In this document: positions 16,175 to 24,232 of the stretch, in pieces
How the letters are laid out: each line of letters opens with the position of its first letter
Numbering within the stretch: position 1 is the first letter of the stretch
Program-made: the position numbers and the translations under genes
DNA from: an uncultured Ruminococcus sp.
GTDB lineage: Bacteria; Bacillota; Clostridia; Oscillospirales; Acutalibacteraceae
DNA length: 36,681 nucleotides
Direction of reading: 5' to 3'
Assembly: GCA_944412525.1 (NCBI GenBank)
Contig: CALYBM010000051.1
Location: 1-36,681, forward strand
Notes under the pieces: generated by a model
What the model was told of the DNA's origin: nothing
Database searches by the model: none
Seen by the model: only the letters and a program-made list of their open reading frames with translations

Positions 16175-17182
16175 TTATTTTGATACTTTCTTTGCTTTTT
16201 TGTGTTTTTGCCACATTACCCAAAGCGGACCTGCAATACAAATTGAAGAATAGCAGCCCGAGATGATACCGATTATCATAGGAAGTGCAAAGGACTGTAC
16301 AGAAGTAATATTAAAGAACACAGCAACGATGAAAACAATCAAAATTGCAGCCAATGTTGTAACGGAAGTCATAATTGTTCTCTTCATGGTCTTTGTACAG
16401 CTGAGATTGAATACCAGCGCAACATCTGTCTTGCTGCCGAGGATTTTTCTTTCTTCACGGACACGGTCGTAAATAACGATTGTATCGTTAAGCGAATAAC
16501 CGAGGATCATAAGCACAACTGCGATGAAGTTTGAATCAATCGGCATCTGGAATATTACATAAAGGAAATATATCATAGCCACATCGTGGAACAGCGCAAC
16601 AAGTGCCATTACACCCGCGGAAAGGCCGCCGATTTTCTTAAATCTTATTGTCACATACAATACCATAAGTATCGAAGCTATGATAACGGCTGTAATACAC
16701 TTAAGAAGGAAGTTAAAGCCCATTGACGCGTCTACTGAATTTGATTCAAGACAAACAAAGTCATTGTCGGGATACTGCTGCTGCAAATCCTTTTCAAGCT
16801 GCTGCTGAATCTCGGTAGCTACCGCATCGTTGCCTGAAAACTGAACCGTAACATTATTTCCCGAATTTCCCATAATATCTGTTGAGAAAGAGGTTGTAAT
16901 TTTGTCGGTTGTTTTTTCCTGAATAAAGCCGTAAAGCTCGTTTTGGTCGATTTCACCGCTGTAGCTGAAGCGAAGCGTAGCACCGCCCGTAAACTGAATA
17001 TCAAGGGTCGTGCCGAAAATAAAGTTGCAGATGATGCCTATAACAATGATTGCGATTGATATACCGAAAAAGATCTTTTTCTTGCCGATAAAGTCAATGA
17101 TTCTTCTGCCGCCGTTATATTTTTCGCTTACCTGCTCAACGGTCATCTGTGAATTAGCTTTTGTCTGAACATCATTTGTCAT
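16175..17182 (-). CDS. secF: Protein translocase subunit SecF
   Basis: Partner of SecD in the accessory Sec complex that uses ion motive force to aid protein export at the membrane. The 335-residue protein has a first helix (KIFFGISIAIIVIGIICNFI), the outer motif DIQFTGGATLRF, and five more helices with the family signature YSLNDTIVIYDRVREER. I choose the ATG at 17182, preceded by GGAGGTG with 6-base spacing, over an in-frame start at 17197. It overlaps the secD end by 11 bases. Confidence 0.96.
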   Translation of the reverse strand: MTNDVQTKANSQMTVEQVSEKYNGGRRIIDFIGKKKIFFGISIAIIVIGIICNFIFGTTLDIQFTGGATLRFSYSGEIDQNELYGFIQEKTTDKITTSFSTDIMGNSGNNVTVQFSGNDAVATEIQQQLEKDLQQQYPDNDFVCLESNSVDASMGFNFLLKCITAVIIASILMVLYVTIRFKKIGGLSAGVMALVALFHDVAMIYFLYVIFQMPIDSNFIAVVLMILGYSLNDTIVIYDRVREERKILGSKTDVALVFNLSCTKTMKRTIMTSVTTLAAILIVFIVAVFFNITSVQSFALPMIIGIISGCYSSICIAGPLWVMWQKHKKAKKVSK

Positions 17183-18581
17183 TCTTAGCACCTCCAAACA
17201 ACCATTTCTTACGCAGGAATTTGAAGCCCGCTACACTTCTGAGCATTACTCTGGTGAGGAATACACCCATAATGAAGTTTGAAATAACACCTACAAGAAG
17301 AGTAAAGCCGAATGAGTAAATTGTACCTGTTGTGGATTCGCCGAAAATAACCGACAAAATGTTGGACGGACCGAACACGAGCATAAGAATAATTGAAACT
17401 ATAACGACAGTCATATTACCGTCTATAATTGCGGAAAGTGAGTTCTTTGTACCTCTGTCCAAAGCTCCGTCAAGAGTTCTGCCCGCTCTGATTTCTTCCT
17501 TGATACGCTCCGCCGTAATAACATTACAGTCAACGCCCATACCTATTGAAAGTATAAGACCTGCAACACCGGGCAGCGTCATTGTAAACGACGAAATTGT
17601 CGTGAAGTAACCTGAGATAGCCGCGATTGAAAGACCCATCTGACCCAAAAGCGAGATAACCGCGATAAAGCCGGGCAAACGGTAGAATAAAATCATAATC
17701 AAAGCTATAACGATAAACGCGATAACGCCCGCATAACCCATTGCAACGAGTGAGTTTTCACCGAGCGTCGCGCTGATACTGCCGTTGCTGACTGTTTCAA
17801 GCTGGAACGGCAGCGCGCCCGCGCTGATTTTGTTTGCAAGGTCGGTTGCTTCCTCGGCTGTAAAGTCGCCCTCGATAACGGCTTTGCCGTCGGTGATGGC
17901 TGCATTAACAGTCGGTGCCGAAAGCATAATATCGTCCATCCAAATGGAAATGGTTTGGTTTATGTACTGGCTTGTAATTTCTCCGAAGGTCTTTGCGCCC
18001 TCATCGGTAAATTCAAGACTTACAACATACTTAGGCTCGCTGCCCTCTTCCTGAGATACGCTCGCGGTTGCCGATTTAACGGCAGAACCGTCCATAAGTA
18101 TGTTTTCCGTGTCGCCTGTAGGAGTCTTATAAACAGGCTGTCCGTCAGAACCGATCTCGGTATTTGCATACTCCTGTCCGGGACGGAAAGTAAGCTTTGC
18201 AGTTGACGAAATTTCATCTATTGCTTCTACTGCGTTCTGCTCCTCGTCATCTGACTTCCAAGGGAAACGAACAATAATTCTGTCGCTGTTTTTATCGGCG
18301 TACAGCTCATAGTCAGTGATCCCCTGTGAAATCATACGAAGCTCAATGATTGATTTAGCAGACTCTAACTGCTCATCAGTAGCGTCATAGTTGTCGGCAG
18401 GCTTAAATGTTGCCTCAACACCGCCCCTGATATCAATTCCCCATCGAATATCGCCGATGCCTTTTAATACTGTGTTTTTGTTGTCGCCCGTGTAGTAGGA
18501 TACTCCGAAAATCGCAGTAAACGAAAAGGCAAGTATCAGCAAAGCAACAATGAAGAACATAGGCTTTGGAACTCTTTTCAT
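17172..18581 (-). CDS. secD: Protein translocase subunit SecD
   Basis: Accessory Sec translocase subunit with six membrane helices and a large extracellular domain between helices 1 and 2. The 469-residue protein shows DIRWGIDIRGGVEATF after helix 1, the conserved IVRFPW segment, DEGAKTFGEITSQYINQTISIWMDD, and membrane motifs GMGVDCNVITAERIKEEIRAG and the FTLLVGVISNFIMGVFLTR end. GGAGG lies 10 bases before the ATG. It is separate from secF, as is usual in Clostridia rather than the fused form in Bacillus. High export capacity suits a cell secreting large amylases. Confidence 0.96.
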   Translation of the reverse strand: MKRVPKPMFFIVALLILAFSFTAIFGVSYYTGDNKNTVLKGIGDIRWGIDIRGGVEATFKPADNYDATDEQLESAKSIIELRMISQGITDYELYADKNSDRIIVRFPWKSDDEEQNAVEAIDEISSTAKLTFRPGQEYANTEIGSDGQPVYKTPTGDTENILMDGSAVKSATASVSQEEGSEPKYVVSLEFTDEGAKTFGEITSQYINQTISIWMDDIMLSAPTVNAAITDGKAVIEGDFTAEEATDLANKISAGALPFQLETVSNGSISATLGENSLVAMGYAGVIAFIVIALIMILFYRLPGFIAVISLLGQMGLSIAAISGYFTTISSFTMTLPGVAGLILSIGMGVDCNVITAERIKEEIRAGRTLDGALDRGTKNSLSAIIDGNMTVVIVSIILMLVFGPSNILSVIFGESTTGTIYSFGFTLLVGVISNFIMGVFLTRVMLRSVAGFKFLRKKWLFGGAKNDK

Positions 18582-18628
18582 GCCTTTGAAACCTCCGAAA
18601 AATAATTGTCTTAATATGTATGCAGAAA

Positions 18629-18673
18629 AATAACTCTGTTATCATACAAATTTGCAGACATAACAGAGTTATT
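18629..18673 (-). terminator. 14-bp inverted repeat between aminotransferase and secD
   Basis: Perfect 14-base arms (AATAACTCTGTTAT at 18629-18642 and its complement at 18660-18673) surround a 17-base loop. On the minus strand they are followed by TTTTTC. This can terminate transcription from the aminotransferase gene. Each arm is itself a small palindrome (ATAAC-3-GTTAT), and the right arm overlaps the secD -10 box, so the pair may instead or additionally be an operator. Confidence 0.6.
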
Positions 18674-18699
18674 ATAAGATTTTTTTTAAAAAATGTCAA
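18671..18699 (-). promoter_or_regulatory. Consensus sigma-A promoter for secDF
   Basis: On the minus strand TTGACA (18694-18699), 17 bases, TATAAT (18671-18676): a perfect match to the vegetative consensus at optimal spacing. The predicted start near 18664 gives a leader of about 80 bases to the secD ATG and lies within the inverted repeat at 18629-18673. Confidence 0.85.
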
Positions 18700-18792
18700 T
18701 GGATACAAAAATATTTAATAAAAAAATATTTTAATTTGACAAAAAAATATACTATTAGGAAGAAAATAAAATAATACTTTTATTTTTTGTTT

Positions 18793-20073
18793 TTATTTGC
18801 CGAGTAATTTTTCGCAGGCGGCAAGCTTTGTGCAGATGCAGAATACCTCCATTGCCGTTTCAAGCTCGCTGTTCGGCGGGAAAGTAGGCGCGATTCTGAT
18901 GTTTTTATCATCGGGGTCTTTTCCGTACGGATAGGTTGCACCCGCACCCGTCATTACTACTCCTGCCTGTTTGCAAAGCTCAACAACTCTCTTTGCAGTT
19001 CCCTTGAGCACATCGACGCTTACAAAATATCCGCCGTTCGGATTTGTCCACTCGCCTATGCCCGTCGGCTTGAGCTGTGACTCAAGGTGTTTGAGCACAA
19101 TTTCAAACTTGGGCTTTAAAATCGCCTTGTGCTTTTGCATATGCTCCATTACACCGTCGAAGTTTTTGAAAAATCTCGCGTGGCGAAGCATATTGAGCTT
19201 GTCATAGCTGATTACTTCATAATTATATCTCTCCATAAACAGCTTCATATTATTTTCGGACGCTGCCATTGCGGCAACACCTGCGCCCGGGAATGTTATT
19301 TTTGATGTTGAGCAGAACAAAACGGGCATATCTTCGTTGCCGTTCTTTTTGCACTCGTCATAGATGTTTAAAAGCTCATCGGGTGTATCGGTAATATCGT
19401 GAATGCAGTACGCGTTATCCCACATAATTCTGAAATCCTTTGCGGCAGGCTTTAAAGCCGCAAATCTTCTTACCGTTTCATCGCTGTAGGTAATACCCTG
19501 CGGGTTTGAATATTTAGGCACGCACCAGATACCCTTGATTGACTCGTCGTTTTCGACAAGCTTTTCTACCATATCCATATCGGGGCCGTTTTCGGTCATC
19601 GGCACATTTATCATTTCAAATCCGTAATACTCGGTTATGCTGAAATGGCGGTCGTAACCGGGAACGGGACAGAGAAACTTTCTGTCCTTTACCTCATACC
19701 ACGGCTTGCAGCCCTCCGCCGCAGGCTTTGTCATAAGGCATGAAATTGTATCAAACATCATATTAAGGCTTGAGCATCCGCCCACCATAACATTTTCAGA
19801 ATCAACTCCGAGAATATCTCCGAAAAGCTTTCTGCATTCCGTAATACCCTCAAGCACACCGTAATTTCTGCAATCCATTCCGTCTGCTCCGACAAAATCA
19901 GAATTGCTGTTTACAACATCGAGAAGTCCGTTTGACAAATCAAGCTGATCTTTGCCCGGCTTTCCTCTTGCCATATTAAGACTGAGTCCCAATCCCTTTA
20001 CATTTTCAAATTCTTTGGAAAGAACCGAATACTCCTTTTCAAGCTCTTCCCTTTTTGCGTTTAAATAATTCAT
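18793..20073 (-). CDS. PLP-dependent aminotransferase (aspartate aminotransferase-like, class I/II)
   Basis: Fold-type I pyridoxal-phosphate aminotransferase of the 420-430-residue clostridial subgroup related to aspartate aminotransferases. Visible features are SLNMARGKPGKDQLDLSNG at the N terminus, the cofactor segment VGGCSSLNMMFD, PVPGYDRHF, the YSNPQG segment, WDNAYCIHD with Asp219 for the pyridine nitrogen, and the Schiff-base lysine Lys258 in STSKITFPGAG. Arg391 in NIRIAP is the candidate carboxylate-binding residue. It stands as a single gene between the CpsCD pair and secD with its own promoter. The amino donor is not determinable; aspartate is likely. Confidence 0.88.
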   Translation of the reverse strand: MNYLNAKREELEKEYSVLSKEFENVKGLGLSLNMARGKPGKDQLDLSNGLLDVVNSNSDFVGADGMDCRNYGVLEGITECRKLFGDILGVDSENVMVGGCSSLNMMFDTISCLMTKPAAEGCKPWYEVKDRKFLCPVPGYDRHFSITEYYGFEMINVPMTENGPDMDMVEKLVENDESIKGIWCVPKYSNPQGITYSDETVRRFAALKPAAKDFRIMWDNAYCIHDITDTPDELLNIYDECKKNGNEDMPVLFCSTSKITFPGAGVAAMAASENNMKLFMERYNYEVISYDKLNMLRHARFFKNFDGVMEHMQKHKAILKPKFEIVLKHLESQLKPTGIGEWTNPNGGYFVSVDVLKGTAKRVVELCKQAGVVMTGAGATYPYGKDPDDKNIRIAPTFPPNSELETAMEVFCICTKLAACEKLLGK

Positions 20074-20125
20074 TTTGCTATCCCCTTAATTTACAATTGC
20101 AAAAATTCTTTTAAATACCTAATAC

Positions 20126-20154
20126 ATTGTAATCTATAAGGGATAAAAATGCAA
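20126..20154 (-). promoter_or_regulatory. Candidate promoter of the aminotransferase gene
   Basis: Minus strand TTGCAT (20149-20154), 17 bases, TACAAT (20126-20131). This is a good vegetative match, placed about 50 bases before the ATG at 20073. Confidence 0.6.
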
Positions 20155-20197
20155 GTCTTTTTTGTAAAACTTGCAATTTTTATATAAACAAAAAAGA

Positions 20198-20240
20198 ACA
20201 GACTTACGAGTATGTTTTTGTTCAATGTTCGTAAGTCTGT
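20198..20240 (-). terminator. Intrinsic terminator after cpsD-like gene
   Basis: Perfect 12-base arms (ACAGACTTACGA at 20198-20209 and its complement at 20229-20240) enclose a 19-base loop. Reading on the minus strand they are followed by TTCTTTTTTG. It lies 16 bases beyond the stop of the tyrosine kinase gene. Confidence 0.8.
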
Positions 20241-20256
20241 AATATATTGCTCTGAA

Positions 20257-20979
20257 TTAATAATATTGATAGTAGTAATAGCCCTTTTTCCTTTTGCCCT
20301 GACCCAAGTCACAGCCTACCTCGATAATGCCTATGATCTTTGAATCGGCAAGCTTTGCACCGTCAATTATTTTTTGCAAATCACCATGAGTGGTGGAACG
20401 CTCTCTTACAACAACCACAAATCCCGCAATCAAATCCTTTAAAAGCAGGGCGTCGGCAACAACGCCGATAGGCGGAGTATCAAATATGATGTAATCGTAC
20501 TCATCGGATAATCTTTCAATCAGTTCGACAAAGGTGCCTGAACACATAATCTCCGACGGGTTCGGAGGAATCGTGCCTGCGGTGAGTATATCAAGGTTGT
20601 TGAGAACATCCCGCTTAACCGCATCATCAAATGTAATCATTTTACCGACAATATTTGAAAGTCCGTTTATATTGTCTATCTTGAAGATATTGTGGATATT
20701 CGGGCGTCTTAAATCGCAGTCTATCAAAAGAACTCTCTTCTCCATTTTGGAAAAAGATATCGCAAGGTTTGCAGACACAGTACTTTTGCCCTCGCCCTTT
20801 GAATAGCTTGTTACGGCAAAAGTCTTTTTGTCGCTTGCGGAAAGAGAGAACATAATGTTTGTTCGTGCCGATTTATAGGACTCCACTATCGCAAACTTGC
20901 TCTTATCGGAAATAGTATCTGCAGCAACCTGCTTTGAACGGGATTTATTTTTATTTTTTGAAAATAGCTTTATCTTCAT
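20257..20979 (-). CDS. Bacterial tyrosine kinase, CpsD/CapB type
   Basis: Cytoplasmic BY-kinase that autophosphorylates on a C-terminal tyrosine cluster and regulates export or polymerisation of surface polysaccharide. The 240-residue protein shows Walker A SYSKGEGKSTVSANLA, Walker A' VLLIDCDLRRPNIHNIF, Walker B YDYIIFDTPPIG, and a tail ending GYYYYQYY (six tyrosines in eight residues). I choose the ATG at 20979, which has AGGTGATT upstream. An earlier ATG at 20997 overlaps the partner gene. It pairs with the membrane activator upstream. No glycosyltransferase, phosphatase or flippase gene is nearby. Confidence 0.92.
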   Translation of the reverse strand: MKIKLFSKNKNKSRSKQVAADTISDKSKFAIVESYKSARTNIMFSLSASDKKTFAVTSYSKGEGKSTVSANLAISFSKMEKRVLLIDCDLRRPNIHNIFKIDNINGLSNIVGKMITFDDAVKRDVLNNLDILTAGTIPPNPSEIMCSGTFVELIERLSDEYDYIIFDTPPIGVVADALLLKDLIAGFVVVVRERSTTHGDLQKIIDGAKLADSKIIGIIEVGCDLGQGKRKKGYYYYQYY

Positions 20980-20993
20980 GTCAATCACCTGCA

Positions 20994-21650
20994 TCAAGTA
21001 TCAAAATCCGGAATTTCTGCGAACACAGGCAATCCGTAAATTTCCTGCAAATCATCATCAGCTTTAATTGTAGTGTCAATAAGCTCAAGCAAAATAGATA
21101 TAACGCATGACAAAACCAAACCCGCTGCCAAACCGTAAAAAGTATTTTTCAGGTTGTTTGGCTCGTAAGGCCTTTCCGGTACCTTAGCAGATCTTATATT
21201 TCCGATTTGACCGAATTCCAAAAAGCTTTTAAATACTACCTGACACTCTTCGGCAACCTGATTGGCTACATTGGCACATTTTTGAGGGTCGTCGCCCGAC
21301 ACGGAAATTGTAATGAAAAATGTGTCCTCAGTAGTTGAAATATCCACATAGCATCCGTCATAAAGCGATGTGATTTCATCAGAGTTTTTAAACAGCGTTA
21401 CACATACACTTGCAAGGTTTGATGAACCGCTGATGTCGGATGCGTAGATTTTATTTAGCTGACTGTTTGAAGCACTGTCCTCGTTGTAGTTTTGAACATA
21501 TATCATTGAAGATGTGCTGTACATCGGCGTGATAATAAATTTTGAGTACAAAAAGAATACCATGCCCATCAACAGCGTCACAAGAATTATAAATTTTAAT
21601 CTATGGAGCAAAACGGCAATTAATTTTTGTATTGTAATGTTTTTCGTCAT
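20994..21650 (-). CDS. Wzz/CpsC-type chain-length and kinase-activator membrane protein
   Basis: Membrane partner of the tyrosine kinase (Wzz superfamily, YveK/CapA type). Two helices, FIILVTLLMGMVFFLYSKFI near residue 20 and GLAAGLVLSCVISILLELI near residue 175, bracket an extracellular domain. The proline-containing VPERPYEPNN just before helix 2 is typical of the family. The short cytoplasmic C terminus (DDLQEIYGLPVFAEIPDFDT) normally activates the cognate kinase. The 218-residue length is normal. The kinase start lies 14 bases beyond its stop. Confidence 0.9.
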   Translation of the reverse strand: MTKNITIQKLIAVLLHRLKFIILVTLLMGMVFFLYSKFIITPMYSTSSMIYVQNYNEDSASNSQLNKIYASDISGSSNLASVCVTLFKNSDEITSLYDGCYVDISTTEDTFFITISVSGDDPQKCANVANQVAEECQVVFKSFLEFGQIGNIRSAKVPERPYEPNNLKNTFYGLAAGLVLSCVISILLELIDTTIKADDDLQEIYGLPVFAEIPDFDT

Positions 21651-21753
21651 TAAAATACCCCTTTATAATAATATCTTACATTATTATTAAAAAATTCATA
21701 ACAATATGTATAAAACACGATAAACATATTATATTATATAAGTACATAACAAT

Positions 21754-21770
21754 AATTCTATATTAGAATT
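21754..21770. promoter_or_regulatory. 17-bp perfect palindrome upstream of cpsCD pair
   Basis: AATTCTA-TAT-TAGAATT is a perfect dyad in the AT-rich 215-base gap between the decarboxylase beta gene and the CpsC gene, about 100 bases upstream of the latter. It could be an operator or simply chance in AT-rich DNA. TATAAT-like boxes lie between it and the gene. Confidence 0.3.
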
Positions 21771-21797
21771 AAATGACAAAAACCAAACATTAACTGC

Positions 21798-21828
21798 AAA
21801 AAAGCGATAGCATTTTGCTACCGCTTTT
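21798..21828 (-). terminator. Intrinsic terminator after decarboxylase beta gene
   Basis: AAAAAGCGATAGC (21798-21810) pairs with GCTACCGCTTTTT (21816-21828) around a 5-base loop, with one G-U pair. T-runs occur on both strands, so it can work in both directions. It lies 38 bases after the oadB-type stop. Confidence 0.85.
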
Positions 21829-21865
21829 TCATTTAGCATAATATTTGGATAAATAACCGTATATT

Positions 21866-23104
21866 TTATCCTACTACATTCAGCAGAACACCTGCTGCAA
21901 CGGCAGAACCGATTACACCTGCAACATTCGGTCCCATTGCGTGCATAAGAAGGAAGTTGCCGGGATTTTCCTGCTGGCCGACCTTTTGTGATACACGGGC
22001 AGCCATAGGAACTGCCGAAACACCTGCCGAACCGATGAGCGGATTAACCTTTCCGCCTGTAAGCTTATACATAATCTTACCGAAAAGCACACCGAATGCC
22101 GTGCCGAGGCAGAAAGCGATAAGTCCGAGTACAATAATCTTGATAGTAGCCCATGTAAGGAAGTTTTGACCCGAAGCTGTTGCACCTACGGTTGTTCCGA
22201 GGAAAATCGTGATAATATTCATAAGCTCGTTTTGAGCTGCCTTAGCGATTCTGTCAACAACTCCCGACTCCTTAAACAGGTTACCGAGCATAAGCATACC
22301 TACGAGAGGGGCTGCGTCGGGCAGGAAGATTGCGATAAGAATAACAACGATTACGGGGAACATAATCTTTTCAAGCTTTGATACGGGGCGAAGCTGCTCC
22401 ATAACAACAGAACGCTCTTTCTTGGTTGTGAGGGCTTTCATAATCGGGGGCTGAATAATAGGTACAAGAGCCATATAAGAATAAGCGGCAATTGCGATTG
22501 AACCTAAAAGATGAGGAGCAAGCTTTGTTGTAACATAAATTGCCGTAGGACCGTCCGCACCGCCGATAATACCGATAGCGCCTGCCTCTGCCTCTGTAAA
22601 GCCGAGGAAAACAGCGCCTGTAAATGTGAGGAAAATACCGATCTGAGCGGCAGCACCGAGGATAAGGCTCTTGGGGTTAGCGATAAGAGGACCGAAGTCT
22701 GTCATACAACCTATACCGAGGAAAATAAGAGGCGGATAAATACCGAGCTTTACGCCCTGATAGAGATAATAAAGAAGTCCGCCGTAGGTTGGATTTTCAT
22801 AATAAGTTACTCCGTCGATAATCATGGAAGCGTGCCCTTCGATTGCGACATTTTGAGCGGCACACTGTTCAGCCGTCAAAAGTTCCGTAGACGGCGCAGC
22901 CATAATTGCCGGGTAAAGGTTTACAAGCAGCATACCGAAAGCTATAGGAAGAAGCAAAAGCGGTTCATACTGCTTTTTGATAGCCAAATAAAGCAAAACA
23001 ATCGAAACACCGATCATTACGTAGTTTTCCCATTGCAGGGTAAAAATACCCGAGCTTTTCACAATGCCGACAACGGCGTCCACAAAGCCCTGTAAAATTT
23101 CCAT
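21866..23104 (-). CDS. oadB: Na+-translocating decarboxylase beta subunit
   Basis: Membrane subunit that couples decarboxylation of a carboxybiotin carrier to sodium export (oxaloacetate, methylmalonyl-CoA or glutaconyl-CoA decarboxylase family). The 412-residue protein has about ten helices and the conserved core FTEAEAGAIGIIGGADGPTAIYVTTKLAP, with the Asp implicated in Na+ transport. Also present are SYMALVPIIQPPIMKALTTKKER and NPLIGSAGVSAVPMAARVSQ near the end. The gamma-type gene lies 34 bases upstream. The carboxyltransferase and biotin-carrier genes are not in the window, so the substrate is undetermined. Confidence 0.94.
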   Translation of the reverse strand: MEILQGFVDAVVGIVKSSGIFTLQWENYVMIGVSIVLLYLAIKKQYEPLLLLPIAFGMLLVNLYPAIMAAPSTELLTAEQCAAQNVAIEGHASMIIDGVTYYENPTYGGLLYYLYQGVKLGIYPPLIFLGIGCMTDFGPLIANPKSLILGAAAQIGIFLTFTGAVFLGFTEAEAGAIGIIGGADGPTAIYVTTKLAPHLLGSIAIAAYSYMALVPIIQPPIMKALTTKKERSVVMEQLRPVSKLEKIMFPVIVVILIAIFLPDAAPLVGMLMLGNLFKESGVVDRIAKAAQNELMNIITIFLGTTVGATASGQNFLTWATIKIIVLGLIAFCLGTAFGVLFGKIMYKLTGGKVNPLIGSAGVSAVPMAARVSQKVGQQENPGNFLLMHAMGPNVAGVIGSAVAAGVLLNVVG

Positions 23105-23138
23105 AAATAATGCGTCCTTTCCAAAAAAACTTTAAGCC

Positions 23139-23570
23139 TTAAAACGGGCGTGTGTTATCAAGTATACCTGCGTTAGCCCAAGCGCTGCGACTGCCGTCTG
23201 ACTTTTTGATGCTCTTAATTCTGGTCTTTGAGGAGGAGTCAGACACAGAAGCTACCGCCGCGGAAATAACCGCAACCACCTCATCGGATATACCGTCCTG
23301 AACACTCGGAGCAGGAGCTGCGGGCACATTAGCAGCCTTAGTCACTACAGGAGCTTTTTTTTCAGGCTCGCTGATTTTTTCTTTCTTCTTTTTGCCGCTC
23401 TGTGTTGCCTTTTGTATTATAAATCCGTAAATATTGATTATAAATATCAAAAGAAACAGTACGACAAAAACCACTACAAATCCCGTCAGTATGACCTTGG
23501 CAGAAGAAATACTCTTTTCGGCAAGAGTCATTGTATCCGCGAGAATCGGAGTAATATTTGCAAAATTCAT
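23139..23570 (-). CDS. Decarboxylase gamma-chain (OadG family) membrane anchor
   Basis: Small subunit of the sodium-pump decarboxylase. One N-terminal helix (AKVILTGFVVVFVVLFLLIFIINIYG written in parts: VILTGFVVVFVV, then LFLLIFIINIYG) is followed by a Lys-rich stretch, an Ala/Pro linker (VTKAANVPAAPAPS) and EVVAVISAAVASV, as in OadG proteins. The C terminus SAWANAGILDNTRPF also fits. Start chosen at the ATG at 23570 (143 aa), with GGGGGTC upstream. A frame from 23588 has no ribosome site. First gene of an OadG-OadB operon. Confidence 0.85.
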   Translation of the reverse strand: MNFANITPILADTMTLAEKSISSAKVILTGFVVVFVVLFLLIFIINIYGFIIQKATQSGKKKKEKISEPEKKAPVVTKAANVPAAPAPSVQDGISDEVVAVISAAVASVSDSSSKTRIKSIKKSDGSRSAWANAGILDNTRPF

Positions 23571-23607
23571 AAAACGACCCCCATACATTAAGTTTACATA
23601 TACTGTT

Positions 23608-23636
23608 ATTATACTTTATTCGCTCGTTTTTTTCAA
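23608..23636 (-). promoter_or_regulatory. Sigma-A promoter for the oadG-oadB operon
   Basis: Minus strand TTGAAA (23631-23636), 17 bases, TATAAT (23608-23613), about 37 bases before the gamma-subunit ATG. Confidence 0.8.
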
Positions 23637-23810
23637 CAAAAAATATTAAACGAAGTTTATTTCAGTAATATTACTAATTTTTATAATAAATCAAGACAAT
23701 ATTTGTAATTATATTTTTTTTACAGCGGGGCATACTTGACTTGTTTTAATTTAAAAAAGCAAGAATTTGCATGTAAGCCTACTTTTTAGGGTCAAATCAC
23801 AAATACAAAA

Positions 23811-23836
23811 GCGACCGTCAAACGCTTGACGGCCGC
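23811..23836 (-). terminator. Hairpin with T-rich tail, minus strand
   Basis: GCGACCGTCAA (23811-23821) pairs with TTGACGGCCGC (23826-23836) around an ACGC loop, with one mismatch. On the minus strand it is followed by TTTTGTATTTG, so it resembles a terminator. No minus-strand gene lies between it and the strong terminator at 24165-24192, which suggests an unannotated short transcript ends here. Confidence 0.55.
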
Positions 23837-23898
23837 CCTTGGGGTATATTGGGTTATAGAAGGAATATGTCAATATTTAATATCAGACGGGATATTTA

Positions 23899-24007
23899 AC
23901 GAAATAAGCATTGGAGATATGATGTACTTCCTTTCAACATCACGCAAATTTCAAAACTCCAAAACAAAATTACCTAAAAACATTTTAAAATCCAATGCTT
24001 ATTTCGT
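23899..24007. repeat. 17-bp perfect inverted repeat with 75-base spacer
   Basis: ACGAAATAAGCATTGGA (23899-23915) is exactly complementary to TCCAATGCTTATTTCGT (23991-24007). The 109-base unit resembles a miniature element or the closing stem of a structured RNA. No flanking target-site duplication is obvious by eye. Confidence 0.6.
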
Positions 24008-24164
24008 AATGCTTGCTTAATTTACAAGTATATTTTACATTAATTAACCCGCAAGTTACAATTGCATTTGCAACGAAATTTTTACCGCACCGTAAAATAT
24101 AACATGATTTTTTTGTTTATAAGTACCAATAACAGTACCTTATTACTATAAAATGACATGAAAA

Positions 24165-24192
24165 ATGCGGGCGGCACATGCACCGCCCGCAT
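24165..24192 (-). terminator. Intrinsic terminator after flavodiiron gene
   Basis: ATGCGGGCGG (24165-24174) and CCGCCCGCAT (24183-24192) form a 10-bp GC-rich stem with an 8-base loop. On the minus strand it is followed by TTTTTC. It lies 41 bases after the gene's stop. Confidence 0.92.
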
Positions 24193-24232
24193 CACAAATA
24201 ATTATTTTACATATTAAATCTCGGTTTATAAA

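Larger units (their letters stand above)
23637..24164. other. Gene-free interval with hairpins and a long inverted repeat
   Basis: No convincing protein gene. A 64-codon frame at 23826-24020 (plus) has no ribosome site and spans the structured elements. The interval holds the hairpin at 23811-23836 and 17-base inverted arms at 23899-23915 and 23991-24007. It lies between the decarboxylase promoter and the terminator of the flavodiiron gene. It may hold a small RNA or a decayed element. Confidence 0.4.

Noticed and set aside
22511..23095. 194-codon plus-strand frame opposite the decarboxylase beta gene
   Set aside because: Low-complexity shadow frame; the opposite strand encodes an intact conserved membrane protein.
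23826..24020. 64-codon plus-strand frame
   Set aside because: No Shine-Dalgarno, begins inside a hairpin and runs through the inverted repeat arms.
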